Assembly: GCA_022824465.1 (NCBI GenBank)
Contig: JAJDZV010000007.1
Location: forward strand, 1 to 64,000
DNA: 64,000 bases
Reading direction: 5' to 3'
Source: Anaerolineae bacterium
Lineage (GTDB): Bacteria > Chloroflexota > Anaerolineae > Aggregatilineales > Phototrophicaceae
The position numbers and the translations under genes are program-made. Below are positions 36,763-45,425 of the stretch, in pieces. The notes beneath the pieces were generated by a model. The model saw only the letters and a list, made by a program, of their open reading frames with translations. It was not told the DNA's origin and made no database searches. Positions within the stretch are counted from its first letter, which is position 1. Each line of letters begins with the position of its first letter.

Positions 36763-37911
36763 GTGACCCAGCCCGACCCGGGGCAACTGCGAGCCGCCCA
36801 TATCATCAAAGCCACCCGCATCAGCGGCGCTGAAAGCCATCTATTGGTCCTCCTGGCTGGCTTGCGCCAACGCGGGGTCGACGCGCGCCTGATCCTCCTG
36901 GTCGAGCCGGATATGCCCATGGACGACATGCTCGCCGAAGCTTCCGACCGCTGCATTCCCGCGTCACGGCTCATCATCCGCCGCGATTACGATCTGCCGT
37001 TGCTTCTCCGGCTCCGCGGCGCCCTGCGGGAGATGCAGCCGGACATCGCGCATACGCACCTCGTTCACGCCGACGTCTACGGCTATTTCGCGGCGGCGGC
37101 CGCTCGCGTCAAGCATGTCGTCAGCAGCCGGCACAATGACGATCAGTTTCGCCATTCGCCGCGCTGGCGACGGATCAACCGCTGGCTCTGGCGCCGACTT
37201 GACGCCGGGATCGCCATCTCTCACGCCATCAAGCATTTCGCCATCGAGGTCGAAGGCGCGCCCGCCGACAAAGTACGCGTCGTTCATTACGGCATGGAAT
37301 ACGACTGGCTGAGCGACAGCGACATCGACCGTTCCCGCATGCGCCTGCGGAGCGAACTCAAGCTGGCTGACGATGCGCTGCTTCTCGGCATCGTCGGCCG
37401 TCTGGTGCGGCAAAAAGGCATTCCCTATGCCCTGGAAGCGCTGCGCCGCATCCGAGCCGACTTCCCCGAGGCTCATCTTGTTATCGCCGGCGATGGCGAC
37501 CAGGCGGCCGAGCTCAGGCGACTGGCATCGGCTTTGGGCATCGCCGATCGCGCGCATTGGCTGGGCTGGCGCGCCGACGCCGCCGATCTAATGGCCGCCT
37601 TTGATGTGCTGCTGGTCCCGAGCCTGTGGGAAGGCTTTGGGCTGGTCCTGCTGGAAGCCATGTCCCGGCGCGTTCCAGTGGTCGGCAGCCGCGTCAGCGC
37701 CATTCCCGAAGTCGTGCAAGACGGCGAAACCGGCATCCTCTTTGAGCCGCGCAATGTCGACGCCCTGGCTGCGGCAATCACGCGTCTGCTGCGGGACCGC
37801 GCGCTGCGCAAGTATATGGGGCTGCTGGGCGCCGCCCGCCTCGAGGAACGCTTCAGCGCCCGCCGCATGGTCGAAGGCACAATCGCGCTATACGAAGAGA
37901 TCCTGCGCTGA
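36763..37911 (+). CDS. GT4-family glycosyltransferase
   Basis: 382 residues from the GTG at 36763 (GAGG upstream); the longer frame inside the M28 gene is an artefact. It has AHIIKATRISGAESHLLVLL at the N-terminus, the donor motif VGRLVRQKGIPYALEALRRI and VPSLWEGFGLVLLEAMSRRV (EX7E). Donor and acceptor are unknown. It lies 28 bases after the peptidase stop and 13 bases before the TIR/FHA gene. Confidence 0.93.
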   Translation: MTQPDPGQLRAAHIIKATRISGAESHLLVLLAGLRQRGVDARLILLVEPDMPMDDMLAEASDRCIPASRLIIRRDYDLPLLLRLRGALREMQPDIAHTHLVHADVYGYFAAAAARVKHVVSSRHNDDQFRHSPRWRRINRWLWRRLDAGIAISHAIKHFAIEVEGAPADKVRVVHYGMEYDWLSDSDIDRSRMRLRSELKLADDALLLGIVGRLVRQKGIPYALEALRRIRADFPEAHLVIAGDGDQAAELRRLASALGIADRAHWLGWRADAADLMAAFDVLLVPSLWEGFGLVLLEAMSRRVPVVGSRVSAIPEVVQDGETGILFEPRNVDALAAAITRLLRDRALRKYMGLLGAARLEERFSARRMVEGTIALYEEILR

Positions 37912-37924
37912 GGCGAGCCCGACA

Positions 37925-38692
37925 ATGATGAACATCTACCTCGCCTATGCCCCGCAAGACGACGCGCGCGCCGAAGAAGTACGGCGAATCTTGCTGGCGC
38001 AGGGGTATCGTCCCTGGCGCGACCCGCAGCCGGCCGGCGAAAGCGAATGGCACGCCGGCATGGAAGCGGCGATACAAGCCGCGCGGGCTCTCGTCGTGTT
38101 AGTGTCTCCAGCTTCGGCAACATCAATATACGTAACCTACGCCTGGTCATTTGCCGTGGGCGCCGGTCTTCCGGTCTTCGCGCTCATCCTCGAACCGGCG
38201 CCAGAACATCCGCGCTTGCAGTTCACGCATCGCTATGATCCCGGCGACTTCAGCGATGAGAACCGCTTCTGGGATCATTTTGTTGAAGACTTCAAGCGCC
38301 AGACGGAAGCTCATGCAGTCAAGCGCAAGCCCCTCGCGCGCCCGCCCGACGACGCCCCAATCGACAAGAGCGTGATGCCGACAGAAGCCGGCTATTGGCT
38401 GGTCATGCGGCGCGGTCCCTTGGTCAATCAATTGTTTCACCTGGAGCGCGAGGTCGTCAACCTGGGGCGCGACCTGGCGAACGACATCGTTATCCGCGAC
38501 TCGCAGGTGAGCCGCTTTCACTTGCGGCTGACGCTGCGCGGCGATGATTACCGCCTCGAAGACCTGGGCAGCAGCAACGGCACACGCGTCAACGGCGCGC
38601 CGACAAGCGGGCAAATCGGCTTGAATGACGGCGATGCCATCGCCATAGGCGAGACCGTGCTGTTGACCTACGATCTGGTTTATCAAGACTAG
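37925..38692 (+). CDS. TIR-like domain fused to an FHA domain
   Basis: 255 residues from the ATG at 37925. Residues 2-100 form a TIR_2-like domain (IYLAYAPQDDARAEEVRRIL, then ARALVVLVSPASATSIYVTY). The residue where TIR NADases have their catalytic Glu (usually EW) is Ala73 (YAWSF). The C-terminal ~90 residues are an FHA domain with GRDLANDIVI, QVSRFHL and DLGSSNGTRVNG, complete for phosphothreonine binding. This suggests a scaffold rather than an enzyme. Its stop codon overlaps that of the convergent acetyltransferase. Confidence 0.85.
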   Translation: MMNIYLAYAPQDDARAEEVRRILLAQGYRPWRDPQPAGESEWHAGMEAAIQAARALVVLVSPASATSIYVTYAWSFAVGAGLPVFALILEPAPEHPRLQFTHRYDPGDFSDENRFWDHFVEDFKRQTEAHAVKRKPLARPPDDAPIDKSVMPTEAGYWLVMRRGPLVNQLFHLEREVVNLGRDLANDIVIRDSQVSRFHLRLTLRGDDYRLEDLGSSNGTRVNGAPTSGQIGLNDGDAIAIGETVLLTYDLVYQD

Positions 38693-39372
38693 CCGCCTAG
38701 ATCGCCGATGACGCGCGCGGGATTGCCCGCCACGATCAAGCTCGGCGGCACATCGCGCGTGACCACGCTGCCCGCGCCGACCACCGCCCCCGCTCCAATC
38801 GTCACGCCCTTGAGCACCAGCGCGTTCATGCCGATGAAGACATCATCCCCGATGCTGACTGGCGCGGTATCCGCGGCGAGCGGGCTCTCATGGCGGCGCT
38901 GCGGCTTCAAGGGATGGAAGTCTGTATCGGTGATGACGCTGTTGGCGCCGACCCAGACGCGATCGCCAATCGCGATGCGCGCATCACAGACCAGCGAGCC
39001 GCCGGTCATGCCGAAGTCAGCGCCGATGGTGAGCGCGGCGCCGGGCCGGCGCGTGCTGATGATGACCGGATGGTTGGGTCCCAGCGGGTTGCTGCGCGCG
39101 GTCGAGCGCAGGCTCATGCGCGCGCCAATGCGGATGCGGCTGTCGCGGTGACGCTGGATAATTGGGACGCCATAGCAACGCCAGCCGGCGCCCACCTCAA
39201 GACCGCGCAGCGTCCAGGCGGCCAGCGGCAGAATCAGCAGACGGCGCAACTCGTTGCCCGCCTTCCAAGGCATCGCCCGCGCCTGCCGCAGCGACGCCTG
39301 CGAGAGCAGCGCGTCCGGGATATCAACCGCTTGCGAACTAGTCTTTGTCATTCGAGCGTCGTCCTCGTTCAT
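38689..39372 (-). CDS. Hexapeptide-repeat acyltransferase (WbbJ/LbH family)
   Basis: About 227 residues from the ATG at 39372; another ATG at 39351 is equally possible and the frame stays open to 39432. From about residue 85 the isoleucine-patch left-handed beta-helix repeats run: LTIGADFGMTG, RIAIGDRVWVGANSVI, VSIGDDVFIGMNALVL, VTIGAGAVVGAGSVVT. It should transfer acetyl or similar groups to a sugar, in keeping with the glycosyltransferases nearby. Confidence 0.9.
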   Translation of the reverse strand: MNEDDARMTKTSSQAVDIPDALLSQASLRQARAMPWKAGNELRRLLILPLAAWTLRGLEVGAGWRCYGVPIIQRHRDSRIRIGARMSLRSTARSNPLGPNHPVIISTRRPGAALTIGADFGMTGGSLVCDARIAIGDRVWVGANSVITDTDFHPLKPQRRHESPLAADTAPVSIGDDVFIGMNALVLKGVTIGAGAVVGAGSVVTRDVPPSLIVAGNPARVIGDLGG

Positions 39373-39563
39373 CATTGCATTGTACACACGGAGCGCGCCG
39401 GGCGACACACGGGCGGCGGAAAGCGACGGCAAGCGACGGGAGGCCGGCGGAAATCATTAAAGTAAAGGACGGACGGAGTAGGGAGAATGGACAAAAAAGT
39501 ATGGAGCGAGTACGGAGAAAGACCATAACTAGACGGGCGCAGGGCAGTGTTGTCAGGCGACTC

Positions 39564-39582
39564 TATCGATACCGTATCGATA
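39564..39582. promoter_or_regulatory. 19-base palindrome, possible operator
   Basis: TATCGATAC-C-GTATCGATA: nine base pairs of perfect dyad symmetry around one central base, the form of a LacI- or TetR-type operator. It lies about 190 bases upstream of the acetyltransferase start. No regulator gene is adjacent. Confidence 0.45.
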
Positions 39583-39847
39583 CAGCCGTCGATTTTGGGC
39601 GGAAAGTCGCATTTCGCGCGCTGAAAGTTTGAGTCTGGATTGTGGAACGGTTGCTTTAGGTACATGGCTGTATATGGTGATAGTCCGCGCATAGAGTAAA
39701 GTCTAGCAGGAAACCGGCGGGCAAAGGCGACTATATGGTCGCGTATGAGACTTTTCGTTCGGCGAGGCGCCGGCGACTTGATACGTCGCCATACAAGGTT
39801 TGATCGTTGTTGCAGTTATCATATCGAGATCTTACCCCACCCCCCGG

Positions 39848-39875
39848 CCCCCTCCCCGACGAGTCAGGGAGGGGG
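39848..39875. repeat. GC-rich hairpin, possible dispersed repeat
   Basis: CCCCCTCCC and GGGAGGGGG form a perfect 9-bp stem with a 10-base loop. The loop and right arm (GAGTCAGGGA) recur near 59541 in another intergenic space, which hints at a short dispersed element. Confidence 0.4.
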
Positions 39876-40129
39876 AGCTGCTCGACGCACTGGTTTTGGC
39901 GGATTATCGCCTACGCTGAATATGACAGACAGCAACAATCGAGCTCGCAGTACTCGCTTAACTGCCAACGCCAATCAAGCCTTACCAAGCGTGTGGGTCA
40001 GAAAAGAACCTGCGGTTGATTCTGGACCATTTTCCAGCGGGCGACTTAAGAGGTCGCGCAGGTCGCTTAGAAACTGACCGCCGGCACTGATCTTACTCGC
40101 GCCTCGACGCGACCTTAGGAGCGCAAGCG

Positions 40130-43100
40130 TCATGACGGCACGTTGAAGACGACATCGTCGGCTTGCACGATATTGCCGCTGTGGATGAGCGCAAGGCGCA
40201 GCACATAATTGCCCGGGCGAAGCGCGTTGGCGTGCAAGATCTCAAGCTGGCTGTTGATGACCGGGCTGTGATGCGGATTGCCCAGCGGCGTCCAATCGGC
40301 GAATTGTCCGCCGCGAATGTAGAAGTGATAGTTCTGGCCTTGGCTGCCGTTGAAGTGGGCGGTGCCCATGATGGGTATCGGACCGCGGATGGACTGGCCT
40401 GTGACCGGCTGCTGAATTTGCAGCACGGCGCCGACATTGCCGATGGTCGCCTGGCTGTAGACGCCGTGCCAACAATCCACCGTCGGCAGGAATGCCAGGG
40501 CGTTTTCGCGGGCGTAGCGCTCGGCTTCGATAGCGTCGCTTTGCGAGGTGGCGGGACCGGCGATGAAGACGAGATTTTGCGCGCCGGCGGCGAGCGCTTC
40601 CTGGGCGTGTTCGACGGGCACGCGGCAATAATTCGGCGGGATAGGTTGCTGCGCGCCCGGCGCGACGCGAAACTGAACCGCAGCCGCCACCTCGGGCGCC
40701 AGCGGATACGCCAGGGTTTGGAAGACGCCCGGCGATACTTCCTGCGAGACCGACCCTTGGACCGGCACCGGCGTCGGATAGCGCTGCGCCGGCTGCGGAT
40801 AAATCAAGACGCCATTTTCGTCGGGAACGCCGGCTGGTCTGTCCAGCGTCCACTCGCTGATGGTCGCCGGGCAGCGCGCGGAAAGCTCTGTCAGGCGGCG
40901 CACATCGCAGACCTGGCGCCGGGTCAAGCCCGACGGCGGGATCGGCTTGTCGTTCAGCAATTGCCCATTGCTGGCGAAAGCGCCCAGGAGGTCCAGGTTG
41001 CCGTAGATGGCGGTCAACACGGTATTCCAGATGGGCGCGGCGCCGGTCAAGCCAGAAGAGTCAATCATGGGATCGCCATTGTTGTTGCCCACCCAGACGC
41101 CGACAGCGACATTGCGCGTATAGCCGATGGTCCAATTGTCCTTGACATCGTCGGTGGTGCCGGTCTTGACCGCGGCGTAGATATTCTCAGTTCGCAGCGG
41201 ACTGTAGGCGCCCATCGCCTCCGAGCGAGCGCTGTTGTCAGCCAGCATATCGGTGATGATGAAGGACAGGCGCGGATCGAGAACGCGCTGCTGACGCGGC
41301 AAGTTAAGGGCTGTCCTAGCGGTTCTATTGCCGTAGGGGCAGCCATCGGCGTATTGATAGATGATTTCGTCGTCGCTGTTGATGACGCAACGAATCGAGG
41401 TGACTGGCACATAAGTCCCATGATTGGCGAAGACGGCATAGGCATTGGTCAACTCGATAAGGGAAACTTCGCCGCCGCCGAGCGTCAGGGACAAGCCATA
41501 GTTCGAGGCGTCTTCTTTCAGCGTGGTGATGCCGAAGCGCCGCAGCAGGCTCAGCAGGTAATCGACGCCGACCACCCGCAGGGTCTGCACTGCCGGGACG
41601 TTGTAGCTATTGGCCAATGCCGCGCGCATGGTCATGGGACCGTGGAACTGACTGTCAAAGTTTCGCGGGGCGTATAGGGGCAAGCCCGGCAGGTCGATCT
41701 GCGCGCGTGTGTCCCAAAGCACATCCAGGGTCGACATGCCGCGCTCCATAGCGGCTGAATAGGTGAATGGCTTCATCGTGCTGCCGGGTTGGCGGAAGGC
41801 GGTAGTGACATTGACGCTGCCGTCGATCGCCTCGTTCTCGTAGTCGATGCTGCCGACCATGGCGATGATTTCTCCGCTGGCCGGCTTGGTGACCACGACG
41901 GCCGCATTGCTGACATTCTTGGCATGCAGCTGCGCCACCTGGTTGGCGGCCGCTCGCTGCGCCAGGCGATTGACATTTTGGTCGAGCGTGGTGTAGACGC
42001 GCAGTCCGCCGCCGCTGATCGCTTCCGGACCGTAACCGAGACCGCGCAGCAGGCGCTCGAGTTCGCCTTGCGCGTAGACGGTGAAATGGGGCGCGGTCAA
42101 CGAGACCTTGGGCGGCACAAAAGTCAAACCCTCCTGCAAAGCAGCGCGCGCCTGATCCTGAGAGATGAACCCCTCTTCCACCATCTCGCCCAGGACTTGA
42201 CGCCAGCGTCCATCAACAGCGGCTTGCACGGCCGGGTCGGGATTCAGCGGGTCGAGGCTGGCCGGCGCTTGGGGCAAGCCAGCCAGCATCGCCGCCTCGC
42301 CCAGGCTGAGTTGATCGACGTCTTTGCCGAAGAAGGTCTGCGAGGCGGTCTGCACGCCATAAGCCAGGTTGCCGTAGTAGATCTCGTTGAAATACATCTC
42401 GAGAATTTCTTCCTTGCTCTTCGATTGCGTGAGCACAATCGCCAGCAAGATTTCCTCAGCTTTGCGGGCGATGCTCCGTTGAGCGCGCTTCTCGAAATCG
42501 AAGAAGACGTTGCGAACCAGTTGCTGTGTGATGGTGCTGCCGCCGGGAGTGTTTTCACCGGCGGAGGCGCCCAGATAATTCAGCGCGGCGACAGCGGTGG
42601 CGGCGACATCAATGCCGATATTCTGCATGAAGGTGTCGTCTTCAATCGCGATCGTCGCCAGGATCAAGGACTGCGGAATGCGATCGAAGCTGACGCGCAC
42701 ACGGCGCCCCTCGCCGAAAGCTTCGTAGAGTTCGTTTCCGTAGCGGTCGTAGATGAAGGTGCTTTCAAAGCCGCGATAATTATCGACTTCAGCCACGCGC
42801 GCCGTCCATTCGGCTTCGACTTGTGGCAGGAAGATCATGGCGGCGCCGATAGACAGGAAGGTCAAGCCGCCGCAGAATGTCAGGCAGAGACCGGCGAAGA
42901 CCCATAAGCAGCCCAGAGGCAAGCCAAATGCGCGCCGCTTGCGTCGCCGGCCAGGCGTCCGCTTGAACCGCTCGGTCAGCATCCGCGGCTGTTGGGCGCC
43001 GGGCGGGGGCGGGACCGGTTCCAGCGAGTCCGGCAGCGGCGGCAGCGTCCCGTCCCCGGGCGAGCGCGCGGCTGGGATCGTCGACCGGAGATCGGTCCGC

Positions 43101-43357
43101 GATCTTTCCGGCGGCGACTCGATTTGGCTGTAAGCTGGCAGGGTGACCAGTTTGCCGGGCTGGCGGCGGGCGTCTCGAGGCGTGACTTCGTCCAATTCCG
43201 AAACATGCGGCAGCGAGAAAGGCACATTGCTCCCGGGACCGACCTGGACCATTTCGGTCGTCATGGTGTCGTCGTCAAGCGAGGGCGGTGGCTCGATCCG
43301 GTCCGTGGTCTCGAAATCATCGTTATCACGCTGGGGTGATCGCGCTTCGGGCGTCAT
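40130..43357 (-). CDS. Class A penicillin-binding protein (PBP1A-like)
   Basis: About 1075 residues from the ATG at 43357 (GGAG upstream); the frame is open further but upstream codons look non-coding. A long acidic/Pro-rich cytoplasmic region (to about 145) precedes one membrane helix, a GT51 transglycosylase (IEDDTFMQNIGID, GGSTITQQLV) and a transpeptidase with SxxK in GSTMKPFTY, SYN in ANSYNVPA and KTGT in VKTGTTDDV. A long C-terminal extension follows. It polymerises and cross-links peptidoglycan. Divergent from the GT2 gene. Confidence 0.95.
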   Translation of the reverse strand: MTPEARSPQRDNDDFETTDRIEPPPSLDDDTMTTEMVQVGPGSNVPFSLPHVSELDEVTPRDARRQPGKLVTLPAYSQIESPPERSRTDLRSTIPAARSPGDGTLPPLPDSLEPVPPPPGAQQPRMLTERFKRTPGRRRKRRAFGLPLGCLWVFAGLCLTFCGGLTFLSIGAAMIFLPQVEAEWTARVAEVDNYRGFESTFIYDRYGNELYEAFGEGRRVRVSFDRIPQSLILATIAIEDDTFMQNIGIDVAATAVAALNYLGASAGENTPGGSTITQQLVRNVFFDFEKRAQRSIARKAEEILLAIVLTQSKSKEEILEMYFNEIYYGNLAYGVQTASQTFFGKDVDQLSLGEAAMLAGLPQAPASLDPLNPDPAVQAAVDGRWRQVLGEMVEEGFISQDQARAALQEGLTFVPPKVSLTAPHFTVYAQGELERLLRGLGYGPEAISGGGLRVYTTLDQNVNRLAQRAAANQVAQLHAKNVSNAAVVVTKPASGEIIAMVGSIDYENEAIDGSVNVTTAFRQPGSTMKPFTYSAAMERGMSTLDVLWDTRAQIDLPGLPLYAPRNFDSQFHGPMTMRAALANSYNVPAVQTLRVVGVDYLLSLLRRFGITTLKEDASNYGLSLTLGGGEVSLIELTNAYAVFANHGTYVPVTSIRCVINSDDEIIYQYADGCPYGNRTARTALNLPRQQRVLDPRLSFIITDMLADNSARSEAMGAYSPLRTENIYAAVKTGTTDDVKDNWTIGYTRNVAVGVWVGNNNGDPMIDSSGLTGAAPIWNTVLTAIYGNLDLLGAFASNGQLLNDKPIPPSGLTRRQVCDVRRLTELSARCPATISEWTLDRPAGVPDENGVLIYPQPAQRYPTPVPVQGSVSQEVSPGVFQTLAYPLAPEVAAAVQFRVAPGAQQPIPPNYCRVPVEHAQEALAAGAQNLVFIAGPATSQSDAIEAERYARENALAFLPTVDCWHGVYSQATIGNVGAVLQIQQPVTGQSIRGPIPIMGTAHFNGSQGQNYHFYIRGGQFADWTPLGNPHHSPVINSQLEILHANALRPGNYVLRLALIHSGNIVQADDVVFNVPS

Positions 43358-43598
43358 CACCGCTCCTACTCTGCCCTGCCCTGGAGTCAATTCTATCAGC
43401 CGCCAGGCGCCAGCGACATTATTCGCTTGCGCGCTTGACGGCATCGCATTGGCGGAATTGCCGCCACTATTCCAGCATAAACGATGGGCGTCATACGCGC
43501 AGGACGGCACGCCAACGGCTGACCTACGCTGTTGCGGCAACTGGATAAGCCCGCGTTTGACTGTTAGAATTGGCGCGCGGAATCCGCCGAGAGGGTCT
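43358..43598. promoter_or_regulatory. Divergent region between PBP and GT2 genes
   Basis: 241 bases between two divergent starts. On plus, TAGAAT at about 43566-43571 could be a -10 for the GT2 gene, but no good -35 sits at the right distance. Both genes act on the cell envelope, so joint control would make sense; nothing in the sequence proves it. Confidence 0.3.
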
Positions 43599-44612
43599 AT
43601 GAACCAGGGACCAACAGCGATAGACGCCCCGGAGCTTGAGCTTTCGATCGTCATCCCGGTCTACAACGAGGAAGGCAATATCGAGACGCTCCATCGCGAG
43701 TTGACCGAGGCGCTCGAAGCGATCGGGCGGGAGTACGAAGTCATCGCCATCAACGACGGCAGCCAAGACCGCAGCTACGAGCGCCTCAACGCGGTGCAGG
43801 CGGGAGATAGGCGCTGGCATATCATCCACTTCCGCCGCAACTTTGGGCAGACGGCGGCGATGGCGGCCGGCTTTGACGCGGCGCGCGGCGAAATCGTGGT
43901 CACGATGGATGCCGACTTGCAGAACGACCCGCGCGATATCCAAGGCTTGCTTGACAAGTTCGATGACGGTTACGACATCGTCAGCGGCTGGCGGCAAGAG
44001 CGCAAGGAGCCCTTTCTGCTGCGGCGCCTGCCCTCGGCGATCGCGAACAGTTTGATTTCGCGCAGCACGGGCATCAAACTGCATGATTACGGCTGCACGC
44101 TGAAGGCATATCATTTTGATGTGGCGAAGGGCGTCCAGCTTTATGGCGAGTTGCACCGCTTCATACCGGCGCTGGCGCGGCAAATGGGCGTTCGCGTGGC
44201 TGAAGCGCCGGTCAAGGATCGGGCGCGGCGCTGGGGCAGCAGCAAGTATGGCATCAGCCGCACCTTCAAGGTTGTGCTGGATTTAATCGTGGTGGTCTTC
44301 ATTCTGAGTTATTTCAATCGTCCGCTATACGTATTTGGCGCGGCGGGGTTCCTGGTTGGCGGCTTAGGCGCGCTGCTGGGCGCTTACCTGACCGTCTTCA
44401 AGCTGCTGACCGAGAACAAGATCGGCGATCGTCCGCTGCTGCAGCTGGCGGCGCTCTTGATGGTGCTTGGCGTGCAGTTTGTAAGCACCGGCATCGTCGC
44501 CGATATGATCATGCGCACCTATCATGAGTCGCAGCACAAGCCGATTTACTTCATTCGCGAGCGGCGGCGGGCGGAAAACGACAGTGAATCGGCCGAGTTG
44601 GAGGAGGCTTAA
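43599..44612 (+). CDS. GT2-family glycosyltransferase (polyprenyl-phosphate type)
   Basis: 337 residues from the ATG at 43599 (GAGGGT upstream). The N-terminal GT-A domain has LSIVIPVYNEEGNIETLHRE, the DxD-type VVTMDADLQNDP and the QXXRW-like region WGSSKYGISRTFKVVLDLIV. Two C-terminal membrane helices (residues ~235-300) follow, as in dolichyl/undecaprenyl-phosphate sugar transferases. It likely makes a polyprenyl-phosphate sugar donor. Its TAA stop overlaps the stop of the next, convergent gene. Confidence 0.94.
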   Translation: MNQGPTAIDAPELELSIVIPVYNEEGNIETLHRELTEALEAIGREYEVIAINDGSQDRSYERLNAVQAGDRRWHIIHFRRNFGQTAAMAAGFDAARGEIVVTMDADLQNDPRDIQGLLDKFDDGYDIVSGWRQERKEPFLLRRLPSAIANSLISRSTGIKLHDYGCTLKAYHFDVAKGVQLYGELHRFIPALARQMGVRVAEAPVKDRARRWGSSKYGISRTFKVVLDLIVVVFILSYFNRPLYVFGAAGFLVGGLGALLGAYLTVFKLLTENKIGDRPLLQLAALLMVLGVQFVSTGIVADMIMRTYHESQHKPIYFIRERRRAENDSESAELEEA

Positions 44613-45340
44613 AGCGAGGGGGGCTCGAAGTCGCGCGGTCCGTCATAGTCATGAAACTGTAAATGCCAGAGCGAGGGCTTTGAATCGGTGGCGTCGAGCG
44701 TTTCGAGCATGATGATGTCCAGCGAGGCGAAGCGACCGTCCTCCGCCGTGATCGTCGCCACCACTTCGACGTCAGCCTGCGGCTCGATGAAGCCGAATAG
44801 CAGAACCGATACGCCAGTGCCCGACGCCCGCGCGCGCAATTGCCATATTGCAGGTTCGCGATCCTGCGCCGCGACCGCTTCAATCGAAAGCTCAGACAGA
44901 TTCGCCATAGCGAATTCGATGCCGTCGCCGGGCGCCAAGAGGCGATTGACATCGAAGCCCTCGAATGCCGGCAGCGGATACCAGGGCGCGCCGCTCGGGA
45001 AGCTGAGCCATTGCTGGTCGCCATGCGAGTAGATTGATAGCGACAGGGGCAGGAACAATTGCAGCTCCGCGCTGATATGCAACTCGTCCGGACTGAGGTA
45101 CTGCGTCTCGGCGGTTTGCAGCGTGGCCGGCAGCATGTTGACGCCATCGAAGGACAAAGCCAGGGGATAGGGTTCGCCCGTCTGCGTAATCGTCAGTTTG
45201 AAGCTGTCAGCGGCTTGCAGTTGGTCGACGGCGGCGTCAATCAGCGCCTGTGGATCGGCGTCGCCGACTTCTTGCGCCCGTAAGACAGCAAGGGTGGCGA
45301 GCAGACTTAAAGACACAATCAATATGCGCCAAATTCGCAT
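44609..45340 (-). CDS. LppX/LprG-like exported protein
   Basis: 243 residues from the ATG at 45340 (GGGAAGA upstream). A Sec signal without lipobox (LIVSLSLLATLAVLRAQ) precedes a domain with the LppX_LprAFG pattern: ADSFKLTITQTGEPYPLALS, then QTAETQYLSPDELHISAEL. These domains hold lipids in a hydrophobic pocket in mycobacteria. It is the last gene of a minus-strand run that includes a PBP and a prenyl synthase. Confidence 0.75.
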   Translation of the reverse strand: MRIWRILIVSLSLLATLAVLRAQEVGDADPQALIDAAVDQLQAADSFKLTITQTGEPYPLALSFDGVNMLPATLQTAETQYLSPDELHISAELQLFLPLSLSIYSHGDQQWLSFPSGAPWYPLPAFEGFDVNRLLAPGDGIEFAMANLSELSIEAVAAQDREPAIWQLRARASGTGVSVLLFGFIEPQADVEVVATITAEDGRFASLDIIMLETLDATDSKPSLWHLQFHDYDGPRDFEPPSL

Positions 45341-45425
45341 GCGGTCTTCCCAAAGCCCTCCGTCGGACATCGCCAATACTAAACCATACGCAAAGGCAAG
45401 CCAATCGTCATAGCCGCTGATTGCC

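Larger units (their letters stand above)
39373..40129. other. Gene-free intergenic region with a palindrome and a GC hairpin
   Basis: About 760 bases without credible coding content, on the upstream side of the acetyltransferase and the downstream side of the large PBP gene. It contains the 19-base palindrome at 39564-39582 and a perfect 9-bp GC stem at 39848-39875. Two short open frames on plus are low-quality and look like noise. Confidence 0.5.

Noticed and set aside
37925-38692. TIR protein as part of an anti-phage defence system
   Set aside because: The catalytic Glu is missing, the partner domain is FHA, and neighbours are a peptidase and a glycosyltransferase; no Thoeris-, CBASS- or Pycsar-type partner is present.
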